From: Chloroflexota bacterium
Lineage (GTDB): Bacteria > Chloroflexota > Anaerolineae > Anaerolineales > Villigracilaceae
Length of the DNA stretch: 32,415 bases
Assembly (NCBI GenBank): GCA_021824575.1
Contig: JAKAKJ010000092.1
Coordinates: 1 to 32,415, forward strand
Reading direction: 5' to 3'
Of this stretch, positions 1-7,950 are shown one piece after another. Made by a program: the position numbers and the translations under genes. The notes below the pieces were generated by a model. The model was not told where the DNA came from. It worked only from the letters and a program-made list of their open reading frames with translations, and did not search any database. How positions within the stretch are numbered: position 1 is the stretch's first letter; every line of letters begins with the position of its first letter.

Positions 1-658
1 CAACAACGTCAAACGTGACCAATGCCGTTTCGACGCCGGCATTGCGCAACTTGTACGCAACTTCAAACGGATCGATTCCATCCACCTGCGCCGCGTCCGT
101 GACGGCCTGACATAATGCAACGCGGCCCGCATACCGAGCCAACAAATCCGGATCGGCATGGACATATTCTATGTTCAGAAAAACGGGAATCTTCAAACGC
201 GCAGCTTCATCCATGGCACGAAGGATGTGGTCCCCATCATACCAATCCACATATAAAACGCGCGCTCCACTCAACATGGACAAATCTGCGGTATCGAGCG
301 TATTCAAAACGCGTGGCTCACGCTTCCAAAAATACGTCCGCGCGCCGGTGCGGTCGGAGACGTCCACTTCCAGCGGCGTAACGATCTCATCCAATAAACG
401 AACTTCGCCCTGAACATCCCAGTCGCGTAATTGCTTTGCCAGCGCGCGTCCGCGCGCGTCGTTGCCAACCGCAGTACCGATGATGCCGGTGGAAACTCCC
501 CATTGCCGCAATAAACATGCGACGATGGCAGCGTCGTCAAAGACAAACTCATTGATCTCCTGAATCAACGCACCGGTATTGTGGTCCGGCAGCGCTTCTA
601 CGACCAGGATGGCAACCGGCGTGAGCATTCCAAAGCCAACGTACTCCGGATGTGTCAT
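1..658 (-). CDS. PfkB-family carbohydrate kinase (3' end cut by window edge)
   Basis: The reading frame is open from an ATG at 658 to the left window edge, giving about 219 residues. The N-terminus (EYVGFGMLTPVAI) has the Rossmann-like opening strand of the ribokinase/PfkB fold. It is followed by a GIIGTAVGNDARGRALAKQL segment, which is the usual glycine-rich 'G.vG.D..G' region of that family. The C-terminal ATP/anion-hole motif (DTxGAGD) would lie beyond the window, so it cannot be checked. The family phosphorylates sugars, nucleosides or sugar acids in the cytoplasm with ATP; the substrate here is unknown. The gene follows the FAD/GcvT gene on the same strand with a gap of about 77 bp, so it is probably in the DeoR-controlled leftward operon. 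A GTG at 670 is an alternative start. The family call is fairly sure. Confidence 0.8.
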   Translation of the reverse strand, partial: MTHPEYVGFGMLTPVAILVVEALPDHNTGALIQEINEFVFDDAAIVACLLRQWGVSTGIIGTAVGNDARGRALAKQLRDWDVQGEVRLLDEIVTPLEVDVSDRTGARTYFWKREPRVLNTLDTADLSMLSGARVLYVDWYDGDHILRAMDEAARLKIPVFLNIEYVHADPDLLARYAGRVALCQAVTDAAQVDGIDPFEVAYKLRNAGVETALVTFDVV

Positions 659-735
659 GAGCTTCAGCACCTGATAAGGTTCGAACCAAATAAGATATGC
701 AATTCAACGCCTCCACACATTTTCTTTAGCCGCGT

Positions 736-3165
736 TTATGCGCGCAGTTTTTCGCCTTTCGGATCAACCAAAACGGCAGCGGTTACTTCTCCAGAGCGGC
801 GACCCTCTATCAGGTCGAATTCGAAGCGATTGCCGGTCTTTGCAAGTTCGATTGGCAGATACGCGTACAAAATATTTCTCTTGACTGTGTATCCGTATCC
901 GCCGCTCCGCACGCGAGTCAACACTTTGCCTTCATGGTAGATCGCCTCGCCGCCATAGATTTGCGTAAACTCATTGCCATCCACAACCAGCGTGCAGAGT
1001 TTCCGTTTGATGCCTTCGGCTTTCTGTTTGACGAGCGCGGCTTTGCCAATGAAATCCTTTTTGTTGAGATCAACGCAGAAACCAAGTCCGCCTTCATAAG
1101 GCGTCTCAAGTTGCGTGACATCGGCTGTGTAATAGCGATAACCTTTTTCGAGACGAAGCGCGTCCAGTACTTTATAACCGCCGACCTCGATGCCAAATTC
1201 TGTGCCCGCTTCAAGCAGCATATCCCAAACCATCGTGGCGCGGTTGTATGGGATGTAAAGTTCCCAGCCAAGTTCGCCCGCGTAGCTCACGCGTTGAGCG
1301 TAAACCTTCGCTCCGTTGATGGTGATTTGTTTCGTCATCAAATATGGATGCGCCTCATTCGAGATGTCATCCCTTGTGACTTTGCTTAACACTTCGCGCG
1401 CCTTCGGTCCCCAAAGCGGAAGACAAGCCCATTCTTCGCTGATGTCGCGAATGTTGACCTCACCATCGTTTTCGTCCGCATGCATTTCAAGCCATGACTT
1501 ATCGTTGCCGAGGAATGCCCCGCCAGTGATCACCCAGAAATGATCTTTTCCTAGACGCGTCACAGTGACATCGGCTTCGACGCCGCCATTCGCATTGCAA
1601 AACTGCGTGTACGTTGCCGAGCCAATCGGTTTATCCATTTCGCTATCAGCAACACGATTCAACAACGGCAATGCGCCGGGACCAGTCACCTCGATTTTGC
1701 TGAACGGAGTCAGATCATAAAGACAGACGCGTTCGCGCGTGGCAATATGTTCTTTTTCGAGGCGATCAAAATAAGGCGGTTTGATCCAGCCTCCCCAGTT
1801 GCGTTGATCTTCACCCATTCGCCGCGATGGCTTGCCGGGTTCATAATAATTGACGCGCTCCCAGCCGAACTTCTCGCCGAAGACCGCGCCCATTTCCAAT
1901 TCGCGATGATAGACCGGGCTGATGCGATGCGGGCGGGCCCATTCAAATTCATCGTTCGGGAAGCGCAAGCGATAATAATATTTCACGCTCTCGCGTGTTC
2001 GTTCGCAGGCATATTGCGGATCATCAAAATAATTGCTAAAGCGCGTGGCTTTATAAGCATACACATCCATCGTCGGCTCGCCGCCGATGATCCATTCCGC
2101 CATCAATTTGCCGACGCCGCCCGCGCCGCCATAGCCATTCAGAGAAAATCCCGCAGCCATCCACATGCCGCGCACGCCTGCCATCGGTCCGAGAATGGGC
2201 TGGCAATCCGGCGAATACGCGCCAGGATGACAAACCAGCGTGATAATTCCCGCTTGATCCAAAAACGGCAAACGCCGAATTGCGCCTTCAAGCAATTGCT
2301 CAAATCGATTCATATCCGGGGGCAAGGTTGTGCTACCGTGTTCCCATGGCGCGCCATCAATCCAACGCGCAAATGGATTTGGTTCATAACCGCCAATCAC
2401 GAGCCCGCCTTGCTCCTGCCGCATATAAACCAAATTTTCGGGATCGCGCAAGCAAGGCGTTTTTTCATCAAACTCGTGACCCGGCACCGCTTTCAATGCG
2501 ATATGCTGATGGTCAACCGGTGTCGTCGGAAAATGCAGACCCGCCATCGCGGCAATGCGCGGCGCCCACATGCCTGCTGCGTTGACAACGATCTCGCATC
2601 GAATCGACCCTTTGTCGGTCACGACCTCTTCGACCTCTCCCTTCGCTGACAATTTGATTCCGGTCACGCGCGTGTTGGTATAGACCGTCACGCCCAAATC
2701 CTTCGCGAACTTGACCATGCTGGTCGTGGTGGTATACGGATCAAGTTGTCCATCGCGCGGCAAATAGATCGCGCCGTAAAGTTCTTTCTTCGTAATCTGC
2801 GGCATGTGCTTCAACGCTTCATCGGGACCAATGACCTCGCAGTCCAAACCCAATGCCTTGGCACGGCTGACACCTCGCTCCAAATCCTTCAATGACTCGC
2901 GCGTCGAGGCGACGCGCAAACTTCCGACGTGATCGAAGAGTCCAAGTTCGCTGTACAGTTCGATGCTATACATGCGAAACTTCAACATGGTCTGCGATGT
3001 TGCAAATTGAGTCACCAAACCAGCCGCGTGTGATGATTCGCCACTGGCGATTTCGCCTTTTTCCACAAGTACCACATCCTTTTCCCCAAACTTTGCAAGA
3101 TGATATGCAATTTGGGCACCGACGATGCCTCCGCCTATGACTACGATCTTTGCCTGATCTTTCAT
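736..3165 (-). CDS. FAD-dependent dimethylglycine/sarcosine dehydrogenase-like enzyme with GcvT domain
   Basis: This 809-residue protein has the full DMGDH layout. An N-terminal DAO-type FAD domain starts at VVIGGGIVGAQIAYHL (residues 8-23) with the acidic strand end VVLVEKGE. A FAO_M-like linker lies around residues 370-420, followed by a GcvT folate-binding domain and its C-terminal barrel (about 420-809). Such enzymes oxidise N-methyl groups of small amines and pass the one-carbon unit to tetrahydrofolate. His46 in SGESSHAAGL aligns with the histidine that carries covalent FAD in DMGDH, but the Trp that normally precedes it is Ser here. An upstream TTG at 3171 is in frame; the ATG at 3165 is preferred. 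It is a clear paralogue of the enzyme at 5109-7541. It lies 78 bp downstream of the DeoR gene, probably in the same transcript. The true substrate is not known. Confidence 0.88.
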   Translation of the reverse strand: MKDQAKIVVIGGGIVGAQIAYHLAKFGEKDVVLVEKGEIASGESSHAAGLVTQFATSQTMLKFRMYSIELYSELGLFDHVGSLRVASTRESLKDLERGVSRAKALGLDCEVIGPDEALKHMPQITKKELYGAIYLPRDGQLDPYTTTTSMVKFAKDLGVTVYTNTRVTGIKLSAKGEVEEVVTDKGSIRCEIVVNAAGMWAPRIAAMAGLHFPTTPVDHQHIALKAVPGHEFDEKTPCLRDPENLVYMRQEQGGLVIGGYEPNPFARWIDGAPWEHGSTTLPPDMNRFEQLLEGAIRRLPFLDQAGIITLVCHPGAYSPDCQPILGPMAGVRGMWMAAGFSLNGYGGAGGVGKLMAEWIIGGEPTMDVYAYKATRFSNYFDDPQYACERTRESVKYYYRLRFPNDEFEWARPHRISPVYHRELEMGAVFGEKFGWERVNYYEPGKPSRRMGEDQRNWGGWIKPPYFDRLEKEHIATRERVCLYDLTPFSKIEVTGPGALPLLNRVADSEMDKPIGSATYTQFCNANGGVEADVTVTRLGKDHFWVITGGAFLGNDKSWLEMHADENDGEVNIRDISEEWACLPLWGPKAREVLSKVTRDDISNEAHPYLMTKQITINGAKVYAQRVSYAGELGWELYIPYNRATMVWDMLLEAGTEFGIEVGGYKVLDALRLEKGYRYYTADVTQLETPYEGGLGFCVDLNKKDFIGKAALVKQKAEGIKRKLCTLVVDGNEFTQIYGGEAIYHEGKVLTRVRSGGYGYTVKRNILYAYLPIELAKTGNRFEFDLIEGRRSGEVTAAVLVDPKGEKLRA

Positions 3166-3243
3166 AAACAATCCATTATGCCTTTCAATAAGACTTTATT
3201 TTTTTAACCAAAGTAATTAGCTCTGGCCAAGCAGTTCACAATT

Positions 3244-4053
3244 TCATCGGGCGCGAACTATTTGACTGCTTGCCATCAAAACCTCAACCGAATGAGGCGC
3301 AAGGTCTTCCATAGCGGACGCATCAATTTGCTGATCAGTTACGATTTTGTCAATCTCATCAATGGTTGCAACCTGAAAATTGGAAACGACGCCCCATTTG
3401 CTATGGTCAGCAACGATGATCACTTGGCCATTGGTTCGCTCGATCATCTGCCGGACAACTTCCGCCTCCGCGTTGGTTGGGACAGTGCAGCCGCGCTTTA
3501 TGCTGACTCCGTCCACGCCGATGATGGCTTTATCAGCATAAACTTGCTTTAGGTTTTCGATTGCAAAACGTCCGGCCACCGAGTTGGAGCGCGGCTGGAA
3601 CTCGCCGCCAATCAAATAATGATGAAAACCCGCGTCGCCAACTTCAAGTGCCGCGTTGAGATTATTGGTGAAGATCGAAATGCTTGGATTATTTTGTATG
3701 TTGCGAATCACCTGATTCGTGGTAGTACCGCTATTGATAAAAACGATGTCGCCATCTTCGATCAACGAAGCCGCCAACTCGCCAATCATTTTCTTTTCTT
3801 CTGGAAAACTCTGAACGCGTTGAATGTATTCCGGTTCAAAAGCCATGCGCTGATTAAGTGTTGCTCCCCCATGTGTGCGTTCTAAAATCCCCTTTTTTTC
3901 GAGCCACTCCAAGTCCCGGCGCACTGTCGCTTCAGAAGCGTCCAGCATATTACACAAGTCAACCATTCTGGCGACTTGATGTATTGTCAAATATTCCTGA
4001 ATTCGTTCTCGCCTCTGAGCCGGGATGAGAGGTTTGCTCATAACAATTGGCAT
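3244..4053 (-). CDS. DeoR/GlpR-family transcriptional regulator
   Basis: The protein has an N-terminal DeoR winged helix-turn-helix (QRRERIQEYL, then ASEATVRRDLEWLEKKG and the wing ERTHGGATL). A C-terminal DeoRC effector domain follows, with the sugar-phosphate-binding SGTTT motif (FINSGTTTNQV) and IIGVDGVS. The family mostly represses sugar or polyol catabolic operons and is released by a phosphorylated intermediate. The frame extends back to a GTG at 4089, but a strong promoter on this strand (-10 at 4095-4090) would start transcription at about 4083, so that start is unlikely. ATG 4053 is used here, with GAGG very close upstream; ATG 4041 is an alternative that begins MSKPLIPAQ. It lies between two paralogous FAD/GcvT genes and two kinase-like genes, and probably controls both divergent arms. 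A phosphorylated product of one of those kinases is a plausible effector, by inference. Confidence 0.9.
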   Translation of the reverse strand: MPIVMSKPLIPAQRRERIQEYLTIHQVARMVDLCNMLDASEATVRRDLEWLEKKGILERTHGGATLNQRMAFEPEYIQRVQSFPEEKKMIGELAASLIEDGDIVFINSGTTTNQVIRNIQNNPSISIFTNNLNAALEVGDAGFHHYLIGGEFQPRSNSVAGRFAIENLKQVYADKAIIGVDGVSIKRGCTVPTNAEAEVVRQMIERTNGQVIIVADHSKWGVVSNFQVATIDEIDKIVTDQQIDASAMEDLAPHSVEVLMASSQIVRAR

Positions 4054-4089
4054 TGCCTCAATGAAGGTTTTTGAGTGTTTTAGTCGCAC

Positions 4090-4141
4090 ATTATATGAAA
4101 ATCTGAAGAAATTTGCAAGTTTTTGTTTTTTTCATTATAAT
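4090..4141. promoter_or_regulatory. Mirror-symmetric divergent promoter pair sharing one -35 box
   Basis: The palindromic hexamer TTGCAA at 4113-4118 reads the same on both strands. Rightward, after exactly 17 bp, comes TATAAT at 4136-4141. Leftward, after exactly 17 bp, comes TATAAT (4095-4090 on the minus strand). Both arms therefore have a consensus -10 box and share the same -35 box. The left promoter would drive the DeoR and FAD/GcvT genes; the right one would drive the phosphotransferase gene at 4208. Two RNA polymerases could hardly occupy it at once. The AT-rich arms around TATGAAAA and TTTTTCATTA are imperfectly inverted and may include the DeoR operator, but that is a guess. Confidence 0.75.
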
Positions 4142-4207
4142 TATCCGCATTAACCTGCGGACAGAAACCAAAATGATCAGTTCATTTCTCCAAGGATAAA
4201 AACAATC

Positions 4208-5116
4208 ATGGCGCTTTCTGCCGGGGAGGCTGTTGCACGGATACCAGGATGGGCAAATGCCAGCAGCCTGAGAATATCATCGCTGGGCGGCGGAATCACC
4301 AATCAAAATTTTCGTGTGGATGTAAATGGTGAATCGTTCGCCTTACGGATTCCTGGTGAGAACACAGAGCTATTAGGAATCAACCGTGAATATGAATACA
4401 AGGCAAACCTGGCGGCTGGAAAATTAGGTCTTGCCCCAGAAGTAATAGACTTTATTCAACCCGAAGGTTGCCTTGTCACGCGCATTATCAACGGGCGCCA
4501 GCCGTCGCCCGAGGAACTTCGCCAGCCGAATCGGATTCGAGACATTGCGGCGCTCCTGCGCAAAATCCACGTCATGCCCGAATTTCCGGGAATGTTTTCC
4601 GCGTTCCGCGTTGTCGCAGATTATTCGAAGATTGTGCGGCAGCATAAAGTTGGATTCCCCAATGGCTTTGATGGTTTGATCGAGCGGATCCGCAGTGCCG
4701 AGAAAGCGCTCACCTTTCGATCCAACAAAATGCACTTTTGCCATAACGATCTGCTCAACGCCAATTTTCTCGTAAGCGATAAAATGTATATCCTCGACTG
4801 GGAGTACGCAGGCATGGGTGATCTATTTTTTGACTTGGCGAATTTTTCAAATAACCATGAGTTTTCGAGCGAGCAAGATCATTGGCTGCTTGGCTCGTAT
4901 TTTGGAAGATATACTTCAACACAATGGGCGCATTTGAAGATTATGCAAGTCATGTCCGACCTGCGCGAAGGCATGTGGGGACTGGTGCAATTGGGCATTT
5001 CCAAATTAGATTTTGATTTTCGCGAGTATGCGGACAAATTCTTTGACCGCGTATTCGCTAACATTCACAATCCCGATTGGGACAAATGGCTTCTGGAGGT
5101 TAGTACGAATGAATGA
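4208..5116 (+). CDS. Choline/ethanolamine kinase-like phosphotransferase (APH fold)
   Basis: This 302-residue protein has the aminoglycoside/choline-kinase fold. It has an N-lobe glycine-rich turn (SLGGGITNQNFRV, residues 25-37). The catalytic Brenner motif is HNDLLNANF (His179, Asp181), and the Mg-binding strand is MYILDWEYAGMGD (Asp197), followed by FDLANF. The combination of LDWEYAG and a downstream FDLANFSNNHEF is typical of LicA/choline kinases rather than of antibiotic kinases. It is expected to phosphorylate a small alcohol such as choline or ethanolamine in the cytoplasm. Other APH-fold kinases (thiamine, methylthioribose) cannot be excluded. The ATG follows AAGGA about 12 bases upstream. 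Its stop overlaps the start of the next gene by 8 bp, so the two are translationally coupled. The leader begins at the shared divergent promoter. Confidence 0.82.
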   Translation: MALSAGEAVARIPGWANASSLRISSLGGGITNQNFRVDVNGESFALRIPGENTELLGINREYEYKANLAAGKLGLAPEVIDFIQPEGCLVTRIINGRQPSPEELRQPNRIRDIAALLRKIHVMPEFPGMFSAFRVVADYSKIVRQHKVGFPNGFDGLIERIRSAEKALTFRSNKMHFCHNDLLNANFLVSDKMYILDWEYAGMGDLFFDLANFSNNHEFSSEQDHWLLGSYFGRYTSTQWAHLKIMQVMSDLREGMWGLVQLGISKLDFDFREYADKFFDRVFANIHNPDWDKWLLEVSTNE

Positions 5117-7541
5117 TTTTCCTACTCAGGCTCAAGTAGTTATCATCGGCGGGGGTGTCGGCGGGTGCAGTATCGCCTACCATCTCACACTGATGGGATG
5201 GAAAGATGTTGTCATTCTTGAGCGGCATGAATTAACCAGTGGTTCGACGTGGCACTCCGCTGGCTTGGTCGGACAGATGCGCACGGATGCGAATCTGACG
5301 CGCATGATGCACTACAGCACAGATTTGTACCGTCGCCTGAAAGATGAAACCGGTCAGGACACATCCTGGCGCGAAGTTGGTGGCGTGCGGCTTGCATCGT
5401 CTGCAGAACGCATGGAGGAGATCAAACGTTTGGTTGGCATGGCGCGTTCCTTCGGCGTTCCGATGGAATTGATCTCGCCGCAGGAAGCGCACAAACTTTT
5501 TCCGCTTATGTCCCTGGATGGCGTAGTCGGCGCGGCATACACACCGAATGATGGAAGCATTGATCCAACCGGCTTGACCAACGCGCTTGCTGTCGGCGCA
5601 AAGAATCGCGGGGCGCGTATCTTTACCAACACCAACGTCGAGAAAATCAATTTGAAAAACGGCCGCGTGGAAGAAGTGGTGACCGACAAGGGTACGATCA
5701 AGACCGAGATTGTTGTCAACGCTTCCGGGTTGTGGGGACGCGAAGTCGGAAAAATGGTCGGCCTGAATCTGCCCGTCGTGCCGATGGCGCATCTTTACAT
5801 CATGACCAAACCCATCGAAGGCGTGACAAAGGATTTCCCAAATTTGCGCGATCCTGATTTGCTGGTTTACTGGCGTGAAGAAGTTGGCGGGCTAGTTACC
5901 GGCGGTTACGAACGGCAGCCCGCTCCATTTGGTTTGAAGGGTGTTCCGCGTGATTTCAAATTCCAGCTGTTGCCGCCCGATTGGGATCGCTTCGCGCCGC
6001 TTATGGAAAACTCCATCAAGCGTGTCCCAGCCATAGAAAATGCGGAAGTCATCAAACTCTTGAACGGTCCCGAAGGTTTTACGCCCGATGGTGAATATTT
6101 GCTCGGTCCAACATCGGTCAAAGGATTTTGGGTCGCTTGCGCGTTCTGCGCGCATGGTCTCGCGGGCGCGGGCGGCATTGGAAAGACAATGGCCGAGTGG
6201 ATCATTGACGGACATCCTGAATGGGATGTTTGGCGACTCGATGTGCGCCGCTTCGGCCCCAATTATGACAGCCTCGATTACACGGTGGCGCGCACGATAG
6301 AAACTTATACACAATATTACGATATCCATTTCCCCGGCGAGGAACGTCTCTCGCGGCGCGGCCAGCGTCTCTCCCCCACATATTATCGCCTGCGCGATCT
6401 TGGTTGTTCGTTCGGTGAAAAGTTTGGATGGGAACGCCCGAACTGGTTCAGGATTTATGAAGAGAAAGCAAATCATGGTCATGAACCAAAAGGCTGGGCG
6501 CGTGAAAATTGGTCGCGTGCCATTGGCTACGAACACCTGATGACGCGCGAGAACGCCGGTCTCTTCGATGAAACTTCATTCAACAAGTTCGAAGTTCGCG
6601 GACCCGGCGCGTTGAAGTTCCTCAATTATGTTTGCGCCAATAATATTGACCAACCTATCGGCTCGATCATTTACACTCAATGTTTGAATAAACGCGGCGG
6701 CATCGAATGTGATTTCACAGTCACGCGTTTGGCCGATGACCGCTTCTTCATCATCACCGGAACCGCGTTCGGGCAGCACGATTCATCATGGCTTTCGCTC
6801 AACATGCCTGATGACGGTTCAGTAACCATCGAAGATGTTGGCTCGGCGTACGCCTGTCTCGGTTTGTGGGGTCCGAAGGCGCGGAAGATTCTTGAAAAAG
6901 TTACCACCGACGATATATCGAACGCGAACTTTCCATATATGACCGCCAAGCGAATCACCGTTGGAGATGTTCCGCTTCTCGCTTCGCGCGTGACATATGT
7001 CGGCGAGCTGGGCTGGGAATTTTACTGCCCAATGGAATATGGCGCCCGCCTGTGGGATACATTATGGGAAGCTGGAACGCCTGAGGGAATGGTTGCGGGC
7101 GGCTACAAAGCAATTGACACAATGCGATTGGAAAAAGGTTACCGTTATTGGAGCAGTGAGATCAGCCCAGACTACACGCCGCTCGAAGCGGGTTTGGGAT
7201 TCGCCGTCAAACTGGATAAAGGCGACTTTCTCGGACGCGAGGCTTTGGTCAAACAAAAAGAAGCGGGCATCAAGCGAAAACTATGTTGCTTAACGCTCGC
7301 CGACGATCGCATGGTTGTGCTAGGCAAGGAACCGATTCGAACCAACGACAAAACCATCGGCTGGATCGCGGCAGGCGGATACGGTTATTCGGTCAAGAAA
7401 AGCATGGCTTATGCTTACCTGCCTATCGAATACACAAAAGTCGGCACGCCATTGGAAGTGGAATTTTTCGGAGAGCAGGTTGGAGCCGTCGTGGTTCAAT
7501 CACCGCTGTGGGACCCAAAAGGAGAACGGGTTAGAGCATAA
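5109..7541 (+). CDS. FAD-dependent dimethylglycine dehydrogenase-like enzyme with GcvT domain
   Basis: This is an 810-residue DMGDH-type enzyme. The dinucleotide fold opens VVIIGGGVGGCSIAYHL (residues 10-26). The covalent-flavin site TSGSTWHSAGL has His49 after Trp48, as in characterised dimethylglycine dehydrogenases. A FAO_M-like region and a GcvT domain (from about residue 420, including ASRVTYVGELGWEFY) plus its C-terminal barrel follow. The expected chemistry is oxidative N-demethylation with transfer of the one-carbon unit to tetrahydrofolate. The ATG at 5109 is preferred over upstream in-frame codons because GGAGG at 5095-5099 lies 9 bases before it and the Rossmann strand starts at once. 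It overlaps the upstream kinase gene by 8 bp. It is paralogous to the enzyme at 736-3165 but keeps the canonical Trp-His pair. A strong hairpin ends the transcript. Confidence 0.9.
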   Translation: MNDFPTQAQVVIIGGGVGGCSIAYHLTLMGWKDVVILERHELTSGSTWHSAGLVGQMRTDANLTRMMHYSTDLYRRLKDETGQDTSWREVGGVRLASSAERMEEIKRLVGMARSFGVPMELISPQEAHKLFPLMSLDGVVGAAYTPNDGSIDPTGLTNALAVGAKNRGARIFTNTNVEKINLKNGRVEEVVTDKGTIKTEIVVNASGLWGREVGKMVGLNLPVVPMAHLYIMTKPIEGVTKDFPNLRDPDLLVYWREEVGGLVTGGYERQPAPFGLKGVPRDFKFQLLPPDWDRFAPLMENSIKRVPAIENAEVIKLLNGPEGFTPDGEYLLGPTSVKGFWVACAFCAHGLAGAGGIGKTMAEWIIDGHPEWDVWRLDVRRFGPNYDSLDYTVARTIETYTQYYDIHFPGEERLSRRGQRLSPTYYRLRDLGCSFGEKFGWERPNWFRIYEEKANHGHEPKGWARENWSRAIGYEHLMTRENAGLFDETSFNKFEVRGPGALKFLNYVCANNIDQPIGSIIYTQCLNKRGGIECDFTVTRLADDRFFIITGTAFGQHDSSWLSLNMPDDGSVTIEDVGSAYACLGLWGPKARKILEKVTTDDISNANFPYMTAKRITVGDVPLLASRVTYVGELGWEFYCPMEYGARLWDTLWEAGTPEGMVAGGYKAIDTMRLEKGYRYWSSEISPDYTPLEAGLGFAVKLDKGDFLGREALVKQKEAGIKRKLCCLTLADDRMVVLGKEPIRTNDKTIGWIAAGGYGYSVKKSMAYAYLPIEYTKVGTPLEVEFFGEQVGAVVVQSPLWDPKGERVRA

Positions 7542-7554
7542 TTCCCACTAAAAT

Positions 7555-7588
7555 AAAACAGGAGCGTCCAGCTGGATGCTCCTGTTTT
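7555..7588. terminator. Bidirectional intrinsic terminator between convergent genes
   Basis: An 11-bp perfect inverted repeat (AAAACAGGAGC at 7555-7565 with GCTCCTGTTTT at 7578-7588) encloses a 12-base centre that itself contains CCAGCTGG. The A/T ends give a U-tract on either strand. It lies 14 bp after the stop of the FAD/GcvT gene and just beyond the end of the convergent small gene, so it probably serves both. Confidence 0.85.
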
Positions 7589-7602
7589 GGCAGATCACTA
7601 AT

Positions 7603-7824
7603 TCAATAAGGAAGGCCGGTCAGCGAATGATAGGTCACCGAACCGGCGAGCAGCAAAACCACAACCCCGGCGGTGATCGTCATAATGGGTTTGGTCTTCA
7701 ACTCTTTCGGCTCTTCAACGCCATCAGATTGGACTTGGGCTTCCCGTTTCGCCTTGAGCTGCTTGCTGTTCAAGCTGACGCCGGTTGTAGCCGCTATGGG
7801 AATTGCCGCGCAAAACATGCACAT
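7603..7824 (-). CDS. Small single-span membrane protein with CxxC-like N-terminus
   Basis: This is a 73-residue protein that I do not recognise as a named family. It begins MCMFCAAIPIAATTGV, with two cysteines in the first five residues. A basic segment (SKQLKAKREAQ) and one clear membrane helix near the C-terminus (IMTITAGVVVLLLAG) follow. An upstream TTG at 7836 is in frame, but that stretch contains the ribosome site GGAGG (minus strand, 7834-7830), which lies 5 bases before the ATG at 7824, so ATG is the start. It is divergent from the NicO-type transporter, about 126 bp apart, and may be functionally linked; the cysteines could bind metal, by inference only. Confidence 0.7.
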   Translation of the reverse strand: MCMFCAAIPIAATTGVSLNSKQLKAKREAQVQSDGVEEPKELKTKPIMTITAGVVVLLLAGSVTYHSLTGLPY

Positions 7825-7950
7825 AGGTTCCTCCAAAACTTACTCTAAGTTTATCTTGCCGATTGTTCCGTATCGTATCACACCAAACTTAAAGTCACCT
7901 TAGTTGTTTCTCGCCGAAACAAATCGAGGGTAGAATTTTCCCCCAACTAA

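Noticed and set aside
659-735. GGTTCGAACC (678-687) looks like the T-arm of a tRNA.
   Set aside because: No acceptor stem, D-arm or anticodon arm can be built around it on either strand; it is only a short palindrome between two leftward genes.
1747-2649. A 300-codon open frame on the plus strand opposite the first FAD/GcvT gene.
   Set aside because: It is antisense to a clearly real gene and has no recognisable domain; it is a by-product of codon bias.
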